DNA of 64,000 nucleotides from Meghimatium bilineatum (lineage: Eukaryota; Mollusca; Gastropoda; Stylommatophora; Philomycidae), in NCBI GenBank assembly GCA_034231615.1, contig CM067306.1:59935057-59999056 (forward strand), written 5' to 3'. The translations under genes were made by a program, and so were the position numbers. Under the pieces are notes generated by a model. The model was not told the DNA's origin. It searched no databases and saw nothing but the letters and a program-made list of their open reading frames with translations. Of the stretch, positions 1-9,699 are shown piece after piece; within the stretch, counting starts at the first letter, position 1; each line of letters begins with the position of its first letter.

Positions 1-411
1 TGATTAACAAACATGTCCCATTAAAACCCCATCTGTGTTCACATAATTAACGAACATGTCCCATTAAATCACCATCTGAGCTCACATGATTAACAAACAT
101 GTCCCATTAAATCCCCATTTGTGCTCACATGATTAATGAACAGGTCCCATTAAACCCCCATCTGTGCTCACATGATTAACGAACATGTCTCATTAAACCC
201 CTAGCTCAGCTCACATGATTAATGAACATGTCCCATTAAACCCTCATCTCAGCTCACATGATTAACGAACATGTCCCATTAAACCTCCATCTCAGCTCAC
301 ATGATTAACGAACATATCCCGTTAAACCTCCATATGTGCTCACATGATTAATGAACATGTCGTATTAAACCCCCATCTGAGTTAACATGATTAACGAACA
401 TATCCCATTAA
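1..411. repeat. 43-bp tandem array, about 9.6 copies
   Basis: Direct repeats of a 43-bp unit; the first starts at 1, the second at 44, the third at 87. The core is TGATTAACGAACATGTCCCA, followed by TTAAAC and a C-rich stretch. Copies differ by a few substitutions. The array probably continues left of the window. No coding role is visible. Confidence 0.95.
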
Positions 412-445
412 ATTTGAAGATGTTTAAGCTATCAGAGAATGAGCA

Positions 446-612
446 GTCTTCTTCTTTGTACTTCTTCTGTGTTCTTTCTCACATGCATTGGACTAGTAGG
501 ACGTAGTCGAGATAATGGACTGCATTGTATTATAGCTTACAGCTTGGCTACAATATATGTGCCTTTGACACGGCACATCTGACTTCATTTTGGTATTTAG
601 GTTACTTTGACC
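446..612 (+). repeat. interspersed family A/B, subfamily B copy
   Basis: A diverged copy of an element found about a dozen times here. It opens with CTTCTTC triplets and TGTTCTTTCTCA, continues with a GGACGTAGTC block and ends at GGCACATCTGACTTCATTTT. It lines up with 24203-24400. The stretch from 612 to 950 shows nothing else recognisable. Confidence 0.55.
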
Positions 613-952
613 CACTATGAAATGCGACACTAAACACTATCAAACAGCACTTTAGTTGTCTCTGGTCGATAATATGTACTGACTGCAGTACATAAATCTG
701 TATCAATACAAAAAATCCGTATTAGTTCACACTCATGCATTGTTATCTCATTACTAAAAAGCCATTATGTTCAACGTCTGAGGAGACTAGTGGATCCGAT
801 TGCACCGCAAAGGCAAATGACATGTGATATTGTCATCTCTATTCTCATCAAAGATGCCGGCAGACACTGTTTCCCCCCAAATCTCAGTTCTTAACATGTG
901 GTTCAGCTCATATGTCGGATGTGTCGGGCCGATTAGCTCAGTTATTGACAAC

Positions 953-1116
953 TCAGATATCACGTTGTACTTATTAAAACAATTTGCTACAAATGATTCC
1001 TTTCTCAGGATTACATTCTGTTCATATGCAGGAGTCAGATATCACGTTGTACCTATTAAAACAATTTGCTACAAATTATTCCTTTCTCAGGATTACATTC
1101 TGTTCATATGCAGGAG
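953..1116. repeat. 82-bp tandem duplication
   Basis: Two nearly identical 82-bp copies, 953-1034 and 1035-1116, each beginning TCAGATATCACGTTGTAC. A 116-codon open frame (824-1174) runs across both, so its protein repeats itself. It resembles no family I know and I do not call it a gene. Confidence 0.85.
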
Positions 1117-1287
1117 TTTAAGAATGAGCACAGAAGTAGAAAGACGCTATGAAGAAAACTTGCTGTCTTCATAGGTTACAGAGGGTGAAATAATATTAGC
1201 AATGTCAATTTCTCACCTGAATCATAAAAACAAGATTTAAGGTGGTAATGCAGTCAGTTCAATCAATTTTAAACAATTTGATGTTTT

Positions 1288-1675
1288 TTATTCTGTGGTT
1301 CTACAGAATAATGCTAAGAATACCATGGAATGCCAGAAAAACTAATTTGTAGATGTTGAAAGAGTCAAATGTGAAACGGACCTTAATCAATAATATAATA
1401 ATATTAATATATACAATAATATAATATAATATAATAAAGAAAAGACAATCTTCATATTTTGGCAGTGTTATGAGACATGAATTTTGGTGAAAATAGTTAC
1501 AACAGGCAAAATTGAAGGCAAAGAGAGAGACAGAGGGCAACAATGTGAGAAAATATTGGACAGTTTAACAACCTGGCATGGCAATGAGTCAATAACGGGA
1601 CTAATACATATTACTAGTGATAGAGAGCTGTGGAAATCCATGATCACCTACGCCAGCCGGCACGACACCTGAAGA
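1288..1675 (+). pseudogene. LINE-4 reverse transcriptase C-terminal relic
   Basis: Degenerate 3' coding end of a non-LTR retrotransposon. Translated in shifting frames it gives an R-x-x-LRIPW-x-ARKTN block, a TGKIEGK-x-RDRG block and the ending DRELWKSMITYASRH before a stop at about 1672. These are typical of the region after the RT domain in common RTE/Jockey-like LINEs. An AT-rich insertion (about 1390-1440) breaks it. It matches 51220-51555 closely and 32345-32645 more loosely. The clade is not settled. Confidence 0.75.
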
Positions 1676-2425
1676 AGATTCTGTAAATTTGTTATGTCCT
1701 CAATCCATACAGGACTGATTTCACATTTTAGTAGTCACCTTTCCGTCTTTCCAGATGATAGTATTATTAGTGTGCTGTGAGAATTGTAATCTACAGTACA
1801 TGATGATGATAGATGTCACAAGATTAATCTGAGCCACAAAGAGTATTCTTGAGTATGTACGAGGAATCTACGAGCATAGAGATGAGAAAGTCAGGCTGTC
1901 CACATTGTATACTTTCCCTCACTTTAATTCAATTTGATCATACAAGTCATGGCATTATAGTGAAAGGTGAGGTCAGACTGTTTTCCCTCATCTGTAGACC
2001 TACTACATTCCCGCTCACACTGTAACAAGTCTTTCAGGGACCTGGAGAACTACTCACAAACAATCAAAGTAAATCATCCTCACCTACGCAGTAGAAACAT
2101 CATCGAACATCACAAGGAGTCAGAACATCACAAGGAGTCAGAACATCACTTATACTATCATGTACTGTTGTATGTCTCATTAGACGTGCTGCCCTTCAAC
2201 TATGATCACTTTTTCCATTGTTTTTAAGACTTTTTCCTGATCTTTCAACATCATGCAACACAATCCATTGGCATCCTGTTCCCGTGATTCTGTATGAATG
2301 CCTGTATCATGCATAGACTATCCAATTTGATTGTAATGAAGTGGAGATCAACCATGAGATATTTTTCCAGACTGTAATTCTGAATTACACATTTTATAAG
2401 TTCTTAAATATGGCAGCATCACCAA
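1676..2425. other. unique sequence, no gene recognised
   Basis: No coding exon or transposon is recognised. A short direct repeat (ATCACAAGGAGTCAGA, two and a half copies) lies at about 2108-2147. The 86-codon frame at 1967-2227 runs through this repeat and has no visible domain. Confidence 0.4.
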
Positions 2426-2855
2426 ACATTTAGATATATCTGGAAATTCAGAAAAATCTGGAAATTCTGGTTAATCTGGAATATATCTGGAAATTCTGTA
2501 AAATCTGAAATATATCTGGAAATTCTGTAAAATCTGAAATATATCTGGAAATTCTGTAAAATCTGAAATATATCTGGAAATTCTGTAAAATCTGAAATAT
2601 ATCTGGAAATTCTGTAAAATCTGAAATATATCTGGAAATTCTGTAAAATCTGAAATATATCTGGAAATTCTGTAAAATCTGAAATATATCTGGAAATTCT
2701 GTAAAATCTGAAATATATCTGGAAATTCTGTAAAATCTGAAATATATCTGGAAATTCTGTAAAATCTGAAATATATCTGGAAATTATGTAAAATCTGAAA
2801 TATATCTGGAAATTATGTAAAATCTGAAATATATCTGGAAATTTTGGCATATATC
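2426..2855. repeat. 29-bp tandem array, about 14 copies
   Basis: Unit begins AAATTCTGTAAAATCTG and ends ATATATCTGG; starts at 2521 and 2550 fix the 29-bp period. Since 29 is not a multiple of three, the 143-codon minus-strand frame through it repeats every 29 residues. That frame is an artefact of a stop-free unit. Confidence 0.95.
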
Positions 2856-2901
2856 TGAAAATGAGTTAATTCTGTTATTGTTATTAATATAATAAACCAG
2901 T

Positions 2902-3060
2902 GGAGCTCTTAGCTGAATGGCTACAACTTATCACAGAACTGTGAGGTCTCTGAGGTCTTGGGTTCCAACCACCAGTTGGGACAGGATTTTATCTATTGGC
3001 TTTATAATAGAAATCCACCCTGTACACGTCGTAGTGACTACTGTAACAATGCAGCCTTTA
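2902..3060 (+). repeat. tRNA-like SINE head (candidate)
   Basis: At 2908-2922 TTAGCTGAATGGC fits a pol III box A. About 50 bases on, GGGTTCCAACC (2961-2971) fits box B apart from one position. The block between has tRNA-like length. A non-tRNA body follows. No poly-A tail or target duplication was found, so SINE is an inference from the two boxes. Confidence 0.45.
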
Positions 3061-3150
3061 TTTCTACTGCCTCCCTGCAAACCGTGACAGGAAAACATGC
3101 AGCAACCAAATTTTAAAAAAATTAATATAATAGTATTGAAAACTGTATAC

Positions 3151-3312
3151 TGCCGAAGATGAATGTATCGGGCCATTGGCACAAATAAAATGGCGGAACA
3201 ACAAATTTTTATTTTCTAGACTACACCCTGCTGGTAATTTAGTTGGACCATTGTCCTGCTACAAGAGAGATCCGGTGGGAGTTTGAGAATAAACACTCAA
3301 GAAGAAGAAGAC
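3151..3312 (-). repeat. interspersed family A/B, subfamily A copy
   Basis: Inverted copy of the family seen at 15625, 28662 and 41817. On the plus strand it begins with CCGAAGATGAATGTATCGGG, contains the complement of the CTACTAG..CCAGCAGG core, and ends with GTTTGAGAATAAACACTC followed by AAGAAGAAG. Confidence 0.8.
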
Positions 3313-3488
3313 TGTATATAATATTGCAACTATTCTTCATTGTTAAAGTACCCCGCTAATACATAGTTATGTCATTAGTACAATCTAGATGGCTTTCTGA
3401 ACCACAAGGACATCTGATTCTGTTGTGTTTTTGTGATGGGCTCACTAACCGGTCTACAACCAAGCTGAAGTTATAGTTATTACTTCAG

Positions 3489-3577
3489 AAAAATCATAAT
3501 GCAGCAAACCAGGTCTACTTAGATGGCACCTACTCGTCTCACAACTTGAGTAAACACTCTTTCCATCTTTGACCACA
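3489..3577 (-). repeat. truncated copy of the 122-bp inverted-repeat element
   Basis: Starts with AATCATAATGCAGCAAAC, identical to the left terminal repeat of the complete element at 36426-36547. It continues in inverted orientation (TTAGATGGCACC..ACTCTTTCCATC). The right terminal repeat is missing. The sequence from 3313 to 3488 is otherwise unassigned. Confidence 0.7.
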
Positions 3578-3693
3578 CCACATCCATAAAAATGATGTGA
3601 CAATTTTACTCAAGATTTTCAATGTGTATATTCTCCCAAACTACTATAAATATGGAACGGTCGAATATATGACACACAGACAACAACGCACAC

Positions 3694-3858
3694 TGTCATG
3701 AAGTTATAATTATTACTTCAGTAGAAAATACTGAACACAGATTTGTATTGTCATTAAGTTATAATTATTACTTCGGTAGAAAATACTGAACACAGATTTT
3801 AATTGTCATGAAGTTATAATTATTACTTCAGTAGAAAATACTGAACACAGATTTGCAT
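3694..3858. repeat. 55-bp tandem array, 3 copies
   Basis: Copies at 3694-3748, 3749-3803 and 3804-3858, each with GAAGTTATAATTATTACTTC and GAAAATACTGAACACAG. A related half unit, AAGTTATAGTTATTACTTCA, lies at about 3469. The last copy supplies the stop codon and last 12 or so codons of the minus-strand gene ending at 3823. Confidence 0.95.
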
Positions 3859-6800
3859 GATCATGAAACCTAACAACATTAGGTAGTCTTGCAGAGTGCC
3901 TTCCCATTGAGTGTCTTCTATATCTGTTGTCTTCAAGGGTGGTTGTATATCAGAGAGACCAAGTTGAAGTTGTGCTATTCTGTCTTGTAAGTTGTCTACA
4001 TGAACCATTAACCTGCTTTGTATCTGATAGATTTGCACAAGAACTTCCTCCATATCTGCCTGGATTTGCTTATCCACGTCCTTGTCAAGAATTAGTGATG
4101 CTGTACCGTTGGGTGAATTTCTAGAAATTTCCTGAACTGTTAGTTTCTTTGAAGCATCTTGATCAATCAAGGACCAATCTATATTATTATCTCCCATGGG
4201 TTTAACATGTTGAGGTATTTTAACTGTGGAAGACAGATGGAGATTGGTCTCTAGCCTCCCAGGTTCTGCTATTTCTTTCGTTATTTTTCTTGTTTTACGA
4301 TCTTTTAAAACTGGAATACAACTCCTCCAACGAGCTCGTTTAGAATTCCTTACACTTTTAGCAACCCTTGCACCCATATTGTCCGCCGTTAACACACACA
4401 AATCTTTTCGGTCTGATCTACATCTTGAAGAAAGTATTAAGACATTTGACTCACTTGCGCTCCAAGAAACACCTTTGCAGATTGCTTCACTTATATTTGT
4501 ATCATATTCCTGTTCATCTGTGCGACCTTCAAGGAACCTAAGATTATGTTCTTGTAGATGAAACATTTTACCTTCACAATCTATGGTATCAGTTCTACCC
4601 ATTGTATCTTGTATATGTTTATCAATGCTTCCATTGTAATCATAAGAATTTGGGAAAATGGTTTCATCCTTTCTGCTCGTTCTTGTACAATGGTCATCTT
4701 TAACGTAATATTGTGAATCAATTTGTTTCCTGCTCTTATCAAATTCATCCATATGTTGTTTCAACTTTATCTCATGAAAGGGTTCATAAATATCTTTAGT
4801 TTGTGTTGCCATTTGTTTCCATTCAATTTTTTTCTCTGGGTTGTTGTCAGAAAACTTTGATTTCAGTTTTGGAGATATGCTTGCGATTTGCCGATGTGAT
4901 CTTTGACAATTTTCTCTGTTATCCCCAGAGTTTTTGGTGGATGTTTTATCAATTTGGTTTCTAAATTGCCGGTGTTTTGTGAAATATTCAGTGGGCTGAT
5001 TTGTGAGATTTTGTAATAAATTATCCTGACTATTTCCCTCTATTGTGTGTCTGTCTGAATTGTTTGTACGCTTTTTATTTGGAGATTGAACAGTTTTTTG
5101 TTGTCTAGATAGCCAACTTTCCTGTGATACCTTTAAATGATCACCCTCAGTAGCGGCACTTTTCTGCCTGTGTTTACATGCTTTGACTGAAGAATGCAGG
5201 GATGCTTCAGTTTTTCTGTGTCTTTCTTGTCCAATGTGTACTATTTTTATTTGCTCTTGTGGCAAGTCTTCTTTATTTGTATGTTCAAGCAGATCTGCTG
5301 GTTGTGACTGTGATCTGCGTTTTTTTATGTTAGGATGTTGTGTTTTCTTATGGCATAGCGGCAGGGCTACATTGAATGATTTATAAGTAGTTCTTTGGGT
5401 ACGTATAGTGGTTTCTGCTAATCTTGTGTTGCTTTGACTTGTAGAACTTTGAGTTGACAACATCGGTGAGGAATTGTAAGATCTTGATTCATCATCAAAA
5501 TCATCTTCATCTTTGTGTTTAATGTGTGCTTTGTATAACTGTTCTTTGGGAGATACTGTTTTTTTCTTTAGAGCTGTTATTGTATGAGGTGATTGTTTGA
5601 TCCATTGTTTTTTCTCTGATATTCCACTCGACACAGGAGGCTTGGATCTTATTTTTGTAGTGAATTGTACTCTTGGGGGTGATATCTTGGTAGAAAGTAC
5701 TGGTTTCTTTGGCAATTGCATTTTTTGTGGCTTCACATGTGACATATTTGAACGTAGTTTCTGCCGAGGAAGTGGTGGTTTGTTGGCCCTCAATTGTTCA
5801 GACTTAGCAACTTCTGCAACTGGAACATCTACAGAATATTCGTTATGTATTTTGAGGCTTCGCAACATAGCATGTTCTGTGCGTACTTCGTGTAGTGGAT
5901 CTTTTGAAGAAAAGATATTACTGTTTTCCATATATATTTCCTTGTTGCCCCTGACAATGCTATCAAATGAGCTACCAGAAACAGAAGGTTTCATGGATAT
6001 AGCTGTGGTTAAAAGATTTTCTTTGGCATTCTTCACTAATCGAACACAAGAGTCATTCCTCTTCATCACTGGAATCCACGACATGGATCGACGACCGAGT
6101 AGCTGTCTTCGTCTATGACTTGGATCCTTTCCTGTTTTTTTATTTGGATCTAAACTATCTTCTGTACGTGGGTGTTTCTTATTTTCAATTTCCATGTATG
6201 TACTTGTAAAGATATTATTTGTAGCCAACGTTCCCGATATCTGTTGTGTAGAATTGTCTGTAGTTGAGAGAGCTGTCTTTTCTTTATTAACTTGTCTATC
6301 TTTGACAATGTTGTGGAGATATTTCATCGCATTTTGTTCTTGGTAACAATTTTGTAAAGATGGTATTGAACTTAGAGATTGCTTCATGTTCGAAATTGCG
6401 TTATGTACAGCAGCCATATTCAGGCTTCTTTCTCCTCTACATTTCAGCGACGTATCATTTATTTCTGTCTTTTGTAACTGAGACAAACTTGCTGTGTTTG
6501 ATTTTTCTGTTATAGTTGTATTGTGATCCTGTGTTTTTGTTTCAAAGGCTTGATTTAGTTTGAGTTGATTCTCTGTGAGTTTGTCTGAATGAAGAACGGA
6601 TGTAGCTTGTCTACCATCTCCAGAGTCTGATGTGTAAGTACTTGCATCCACAATTGCTCTAGTTATCAACGAGTTCAGAAATAGTGCATGCTTGTCTTCT
6701 TGTTGGTTGCTGATCCAGCAGTCCATAGGCTCTTGCCCTTTGATCCATTTGTCATCTTGTTGTTGATTGAGTATTGTTGAGAAGCATGGGTCATCATCAT

Positions 6801-7104
6801 CAGCTGCCGAGTTATGCACCTGAATTGCCCTGGTACTAGTAGAACTTTGCACTTGTACTGCCGTGGTACGAGTAGAAGAACTCATCTTACCTTCTTTTTT
6901 CTTCTTGTGGTGTACTACCGGAGCCACACTGTTGCTCATGACCTCAGATGAGATGGTGGATGCTCCACCAGATTTCTGCCGTTTTAGATTACTGTTGCAG
7001 GGAAGTGTTTTATCTCTCATTCTTGGAACATTGGTATCAAAAGGACGGTTTGGTGACCGGACAGGAATGAGGCTTTTTTTACGGTTAGAGGTAAAATGAA
7101 TCAT
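3823..7104 (-). CDS. large basic SxIP-motif protein, likely one exon of a host gene
   Basis: An uninterrupted 1093-codon frame in a region otherwise full of stops, so almost certainly real coding sequence. I do not recognise the family. The protein is rich in Ser, Thr, Lys, Gln and Asn and looks disordered. S-x-I-P-V motifs stand at residues 11-15, 342-346 and 928-932, each within Lys/Arg-rich sequence (for example GRRSMSWIPVMKR and RWRSCIPVLKDRK). A fourth, SSIP, is at 245-248. Such motifs are known to bind EB proteins at microtubule plus ends, so a cytoskeletal role is inferred. Acidic patches lie at 102-105 and 532-539, a Pro/Lys-rich stretch at 441-480, and a probable coiled coil at about 1008-1052. 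The frame stays open for 32 codons above this Met, to 7200, where a stop meets a possible splice acceptor; the true start may be in an upstream exon. The final dozen residues come from a tandem repeat. Confidence 0.8.
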   Translation of the reverse strand: MIHFTSNRKKSLIPVRSPNRPFDTNVPRMRDKTLPCNSNLKRQKSGGASTISSEVMSNSVAPVVHHKKKKEGKMSSSTRTTAVQVQSSTSTRAIQVHNSAADDDDPCFSTILNQQQDDKWIKGQEPMDCWISNQQEDKHALFLNSLITRAIVDASTYTSDSGDGRQATSVLHSDKLTENQLKLNQAFETKTQDHNTTITEKSNTASLSQLQKTEINDTSLKCRGERSLNMAAVHNAISNMKQSLSSIPSLQNCYQEQNAMKYLHNIVKDRQVNKEKTALSTTDNSTQQISGTLATNNIFTSTYMEIENKKHPRTEDSLDPNKKTGKDPSHRRRQLLGRRSMSWIPVMKRNDSCVRLVKNAKENLLTTAISMKPSVSGSSFDSIVRGNKEIYMENSNIFSSKDPLHEVRTEHAMLRSLKIHNEYSVDVPVAEVAKSEQLRANKPPLPRQKLRSNMSHVKPQKMQLPKKPVLSTKISPPRVQFTTKIRSKPPVSSGISEKKQWIKQSPHTITALKKKTVSPKEQLYKAHIKHKDEDDFDDESRSYNSSPMLSTQSSTSQSNTRLAETTIRTQRTTYKSFNVALPLCHKKTQHPNIKKRRSQSQPADLLEHTNKEDLPQEQIKIVHIGQERHRKTEASLHSSVKACKHRQKSAATEGDHLKVSQESWLSRQQKTVQSPNKKRTNNSDRHTIEGNSQDNLLQNLTNQPTEYFTKHRQFRNQIDKTSTKNSGDNRENCQRSHRQIASISPKLKSKFSDNNPEKKIEWKQMATQTKDIYEPFHEIKLKQHMDEFDKSRKQIDSQYYVKDDHCTRTSRKDETIFPNSYDYNGSIDKHIQDTMGRTDTIDCEGKMFHLQEHNLRFLEGRTDEQEYDTNISEAICKGVSWSASESNVLILSSRCRSDRKDLCVLTADNMGARVAKSVRNSKRARWRSCIPVLKDRKTRKITKEIAEPGRLETNLHLSSTVKIPQHVKPMGDNNIDWSLIDQDASKKLTVQEISRNSPNGTASLILDKDVDKQIQADMEEVLVQIYQIQSRLMVHVDNLQDRIAQLQLGLSDIQPPLKTTDIEDTQWEGTLQDYLMLLGFMIMQICVQYFLLK

Positions 7105-7200
7105 GTTTGGATCATGTCTGCATGCTTTGTCTTGCTCCTCGCAGGCACCAATGTAGCTGTGCTCACTGTCGTCGATGAGGTCAGAAGTGCTAATGGTTGG
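7105..7200 (-). CDS. possible 5' part of the SxIP gene exon
   Basis: In frame with the gene ending at 3823 and free of stops. It encodes 32 residues including DLIDDSEHSYIGACEEQDK, acidic and coding-like in composition. On the minus strand it is preceded by ..ATTGCACTAG, so an acceptor AG at 7202-7201 would open the exon at 7200. The pyrimidine tract is weak, and no upstream exon was found. Confidence 0.4.
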
Positions 7201-7217
7201 CTAGTGCAATGTGGAAT

Positions 7218-7520
7218 ACATTATATTTATATATATATACACACACATATGAGCATACACACATATGAGCATACACACATATGCATATATACACATGTCT
7301 ATATATATGCATGCATGCAGAGTACTGAACTACTGCACCATAAAACACACACACACACACTTATACACTTGCATAAGCCTACTTAGTATTCATGCATGCA
7401 GACATTTATACACACACAAGTTATACATACTATGCATCCACACATGCATACAAACACACACATGCATACAAACACACATGCATACAAACACACACATGCA
7501 TACAAACACACACATGCACA
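7218..7520. repeat. CA/TA microsatellites and CATGCATACAAACACACA minisatellite
   Basis: Runs of (TA), (CA) and ACACATATGAGCAT copies to about 7360. At 7440-7515 there are four to five copies of a 16-18 bp unit, CATGCATACAAACACACA. Plus-strand frames here are repeat artefacts. Confidence 0.9.
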
Positions 7521-7986
7521 TATTCAAATATATAATATGAGATTATTATTCTTTATGTAATTATAACTTTATATTCCAAACTTTAATTATATAAGTAATT
7601 ATAATTTTATAATTAAAACTTTAATTATACATAATTATACTTAGCATTACAGGATATAAATCCTGCATCAGTTAAGTCTTTATTATAACGTAATTATACT
7701 TAACATTACAAGCCATAAAGACATATTGGTGGAGATGCAATTTCTCTTTTGTTGCACATCATATTACACCATATAATACCGTATTACAGTCAAATCCCGT
7801 TATAACAACCTGATCCGGACCATGGAAATATGTATGTAATAACCAATAGTCACCATATACAGTGATAAAGAATAAATATAATTGGGGGATTCTGAAAAGT
7901 GTTGTTAAATTGGGGAATATGTTATAAGAGAATGCACTATAGATGGATTCTACTGTACGGAAGACAATGTCTCTCCTGTTACAAGT
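7521..7986. other. AT-rich intergenic sequence
   Basis: Very AT-rich with loose internal repeats of TAATTATACTTA and ACATTACA. No gene or element recognised. It would be 5' to the SxIP gene, but no TATA box or initiator can be argued. Confidence 0.4.
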
Positions 7987-8110
7987 CATAAATACGTATT
8001 GGAGATTGTTGTTGCTATTATATCAATCATAAATATGTATTGGAGATTGTTGTTGCTATTATATCAATCATAAATACGTATTGGAGATTGTTGTTGCTAT
8101 TATATCAATC
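7987..8110. repeat. 41-bp tandem array, 3 copies
   Basis: Three copies of a 41-bp unit starting CATAAATACGTATTGGAGAT and ending TATATCAAT. Copies differ at single positions (TACGTATT and TATGTATT). Confidence 0.9.
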
Positions 8111-8659
8111 CCAGGAAGTAGGAGTGATTTGATCTTACTTCTTATATGCACTGGGGGTGGTTTCTCCTGAGCTATCATTTCATATCCAAAAGATCAACTA
8201 TCAGCTCACAGCGGTGTATAATGCTTTCAGAAGAAGCCTCTTACTCAGATCCTGTTATTTATGCAGTAATTAGATTGTTTCCCCATTGAGGCCAGATCCT
8301 TGTACTGCTGATAGGGGCTTAGTCCAGCCAACAGAGGCTGGAAACTAAGATTGGTCGGGCCATCCATAATACCGAGCGGGACCACAATCCTGCCCAAGCA
8401 ATCGCCGGTGTTGAAACCGGAGATACCAGGTCAAGAGGCACATCAGCAATCATAGCATCACGCAACACGACTAGACAATATGTCTTGACCACAGTCCGGA
8501 CCTGCTGTGTTGTAAACTCTCAGAAGATTGTTTAAAATTTTATTTGTTACATTTTCTAAAAAGTGTGAAACAATAGGGCCTACTACTTTTATCATCCTTT
8601 CTTTTTTCAGCTAAAACTGTATTTAGACTTTCTTTTTTGAGGGCAGGTGCACATTTTCA
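8111..8659. other. unique sequence with a GC-richer block
   Basis: A block at about 8285-8510 is less AT-rich than its surroundings and gives runs of open codons on the minus strand (for example AGLWSRSVLWMARPILVSS). It may be a transposon fragment, but I cannot place it in a family. Nothing else is recognised. Confidence 0.3.
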
Positions 8660-8668
8660 CGATTAAGC

Positions 8669-8750
8669 AGGGGTGGGTGGGGGGGGGGGCGGGGGTCATC
8701 TCTGAAATTCTTGCTACTTATTGTCAGAGGTTGGGGGGAGAGGGTAAAAT
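8669..8750 (+). other. G-rich tract, possible G-quadruplex
   Basis: GGGGTGGGTGGGGGGGGGGG is followed by CGGGGG, and a second G-rich run GGTTGGGGGGAGAGGG lies about 40 bases on. At least four G3+ runs lie within 30 bases. Confidence 0.6.
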
Positions 8751-8811
8751 TAGTAAATAAAATCAAAATCGGTTGTAATAATTTATGGACAGCGACTTGT
8801 GTTTAAAGGTA

Positions 8812-9682
8812 GTCACTGATATCCTTGTCACAGATTCCTTCGTCATTGATATCCTTGTCACTGATATCATTGTCATTGATATCCTTGTCAGTGATATCCT
8901 TGTCACTGATATCCTTGTCAGTGATATCCTTGTCACAGATTCCTTCGTCATTGATATCCTTGTCACAGATTCCTTCGTCATTGATATCCTTGTCACTGAT
9001 TCCTTCGTCATTGATATCCTTGTCACTGATATCCTTGTCATTGATATCCTTGTCACTGATATCCTTGTCACAGATTCCTTCGTCATTGATATCGTTGTCA
9101 CTGATATCCTTGTCACAGATTCCTTCGTCATTGATATCCTTGTCACTGATATCCTTGTCACTGATATCCTTGTCACTGATATCCTTGTCATTGATATCCT
9201 TGTCACTGATATCCTTGTCATTGATATCCTTGTCACTGATATCCTTGTCACAGATTCCTTCGTCATTGATATCCTTGTCATTGATATCCTTGTCACTGAT
9301 ATCCTTGTCACAGATTCCTTCGTCATTGATATCCTTGTCACTGATATCCTTGTCATTGATATCCTTTTCACTGATATCCTTGTCACTGATATCCTTGTCA
9401 CAGATATCCTTGTCACTGATATCCTTGTCACAGATTCCTTCGTCATTGATATCCTTGTCACTGATATCCTTGTCATTGATATCCTTTTCACTGATATCCT
9501 TGTCATTGATATCCTTTTCACTGATATCCTTGTCACTGATATCCTTGTCACTGAAATCCTTGTCACATATTCCCTTGTCATTGATATCTTGTCACTGATA
9601 TCCTTGTCACATATTCCCTTGTCATTGATATCCTTGTCATTGATATCCTTGTCATTGATATCCTTGTCACTGATATCCACTT
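8812..9682. repeat. 15-bp tandem array, about 57 copies
   Basis: Built from two unit types, GATATCCTTGTCACT (or ..CATT) and GATTCCTTCGTCATT, arranged irregularly. The 15-bp period is divisible by three and the unit lacks stops in several frames. Frames of 308 and 257 codons (plus) and 312 codons (minus) are therefore open at once, reading ILVTD, LISLS or VTRIS repeats. I do not treat them as genes. Confidence 0.95.
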
Positions 9683-9699
9683 TTTCTATCTCAGACCAC

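Noticed and set aside
824..1174. 116-codon frame
   Set aside because: Spans an 82-bp tandem duplication and has no domain.
3183..3215. AATAAA-type polyadenylation signals on the minus strand (TTTATT at 3056 and 3205)
   Set aside because: One lies within a family A copy, both are over 600 bases past the stop, and such hexamers are expected by chance in AT-rich DNA.
7096..7386. Plus-strand frame starting with a signal-peptide-like MNHVWIMSACFVLLLAG
   Set aside because: Antisense to the open 5' part of the SxIP exon and runs into CA microsatellite; hydrophobic start is probably chance.
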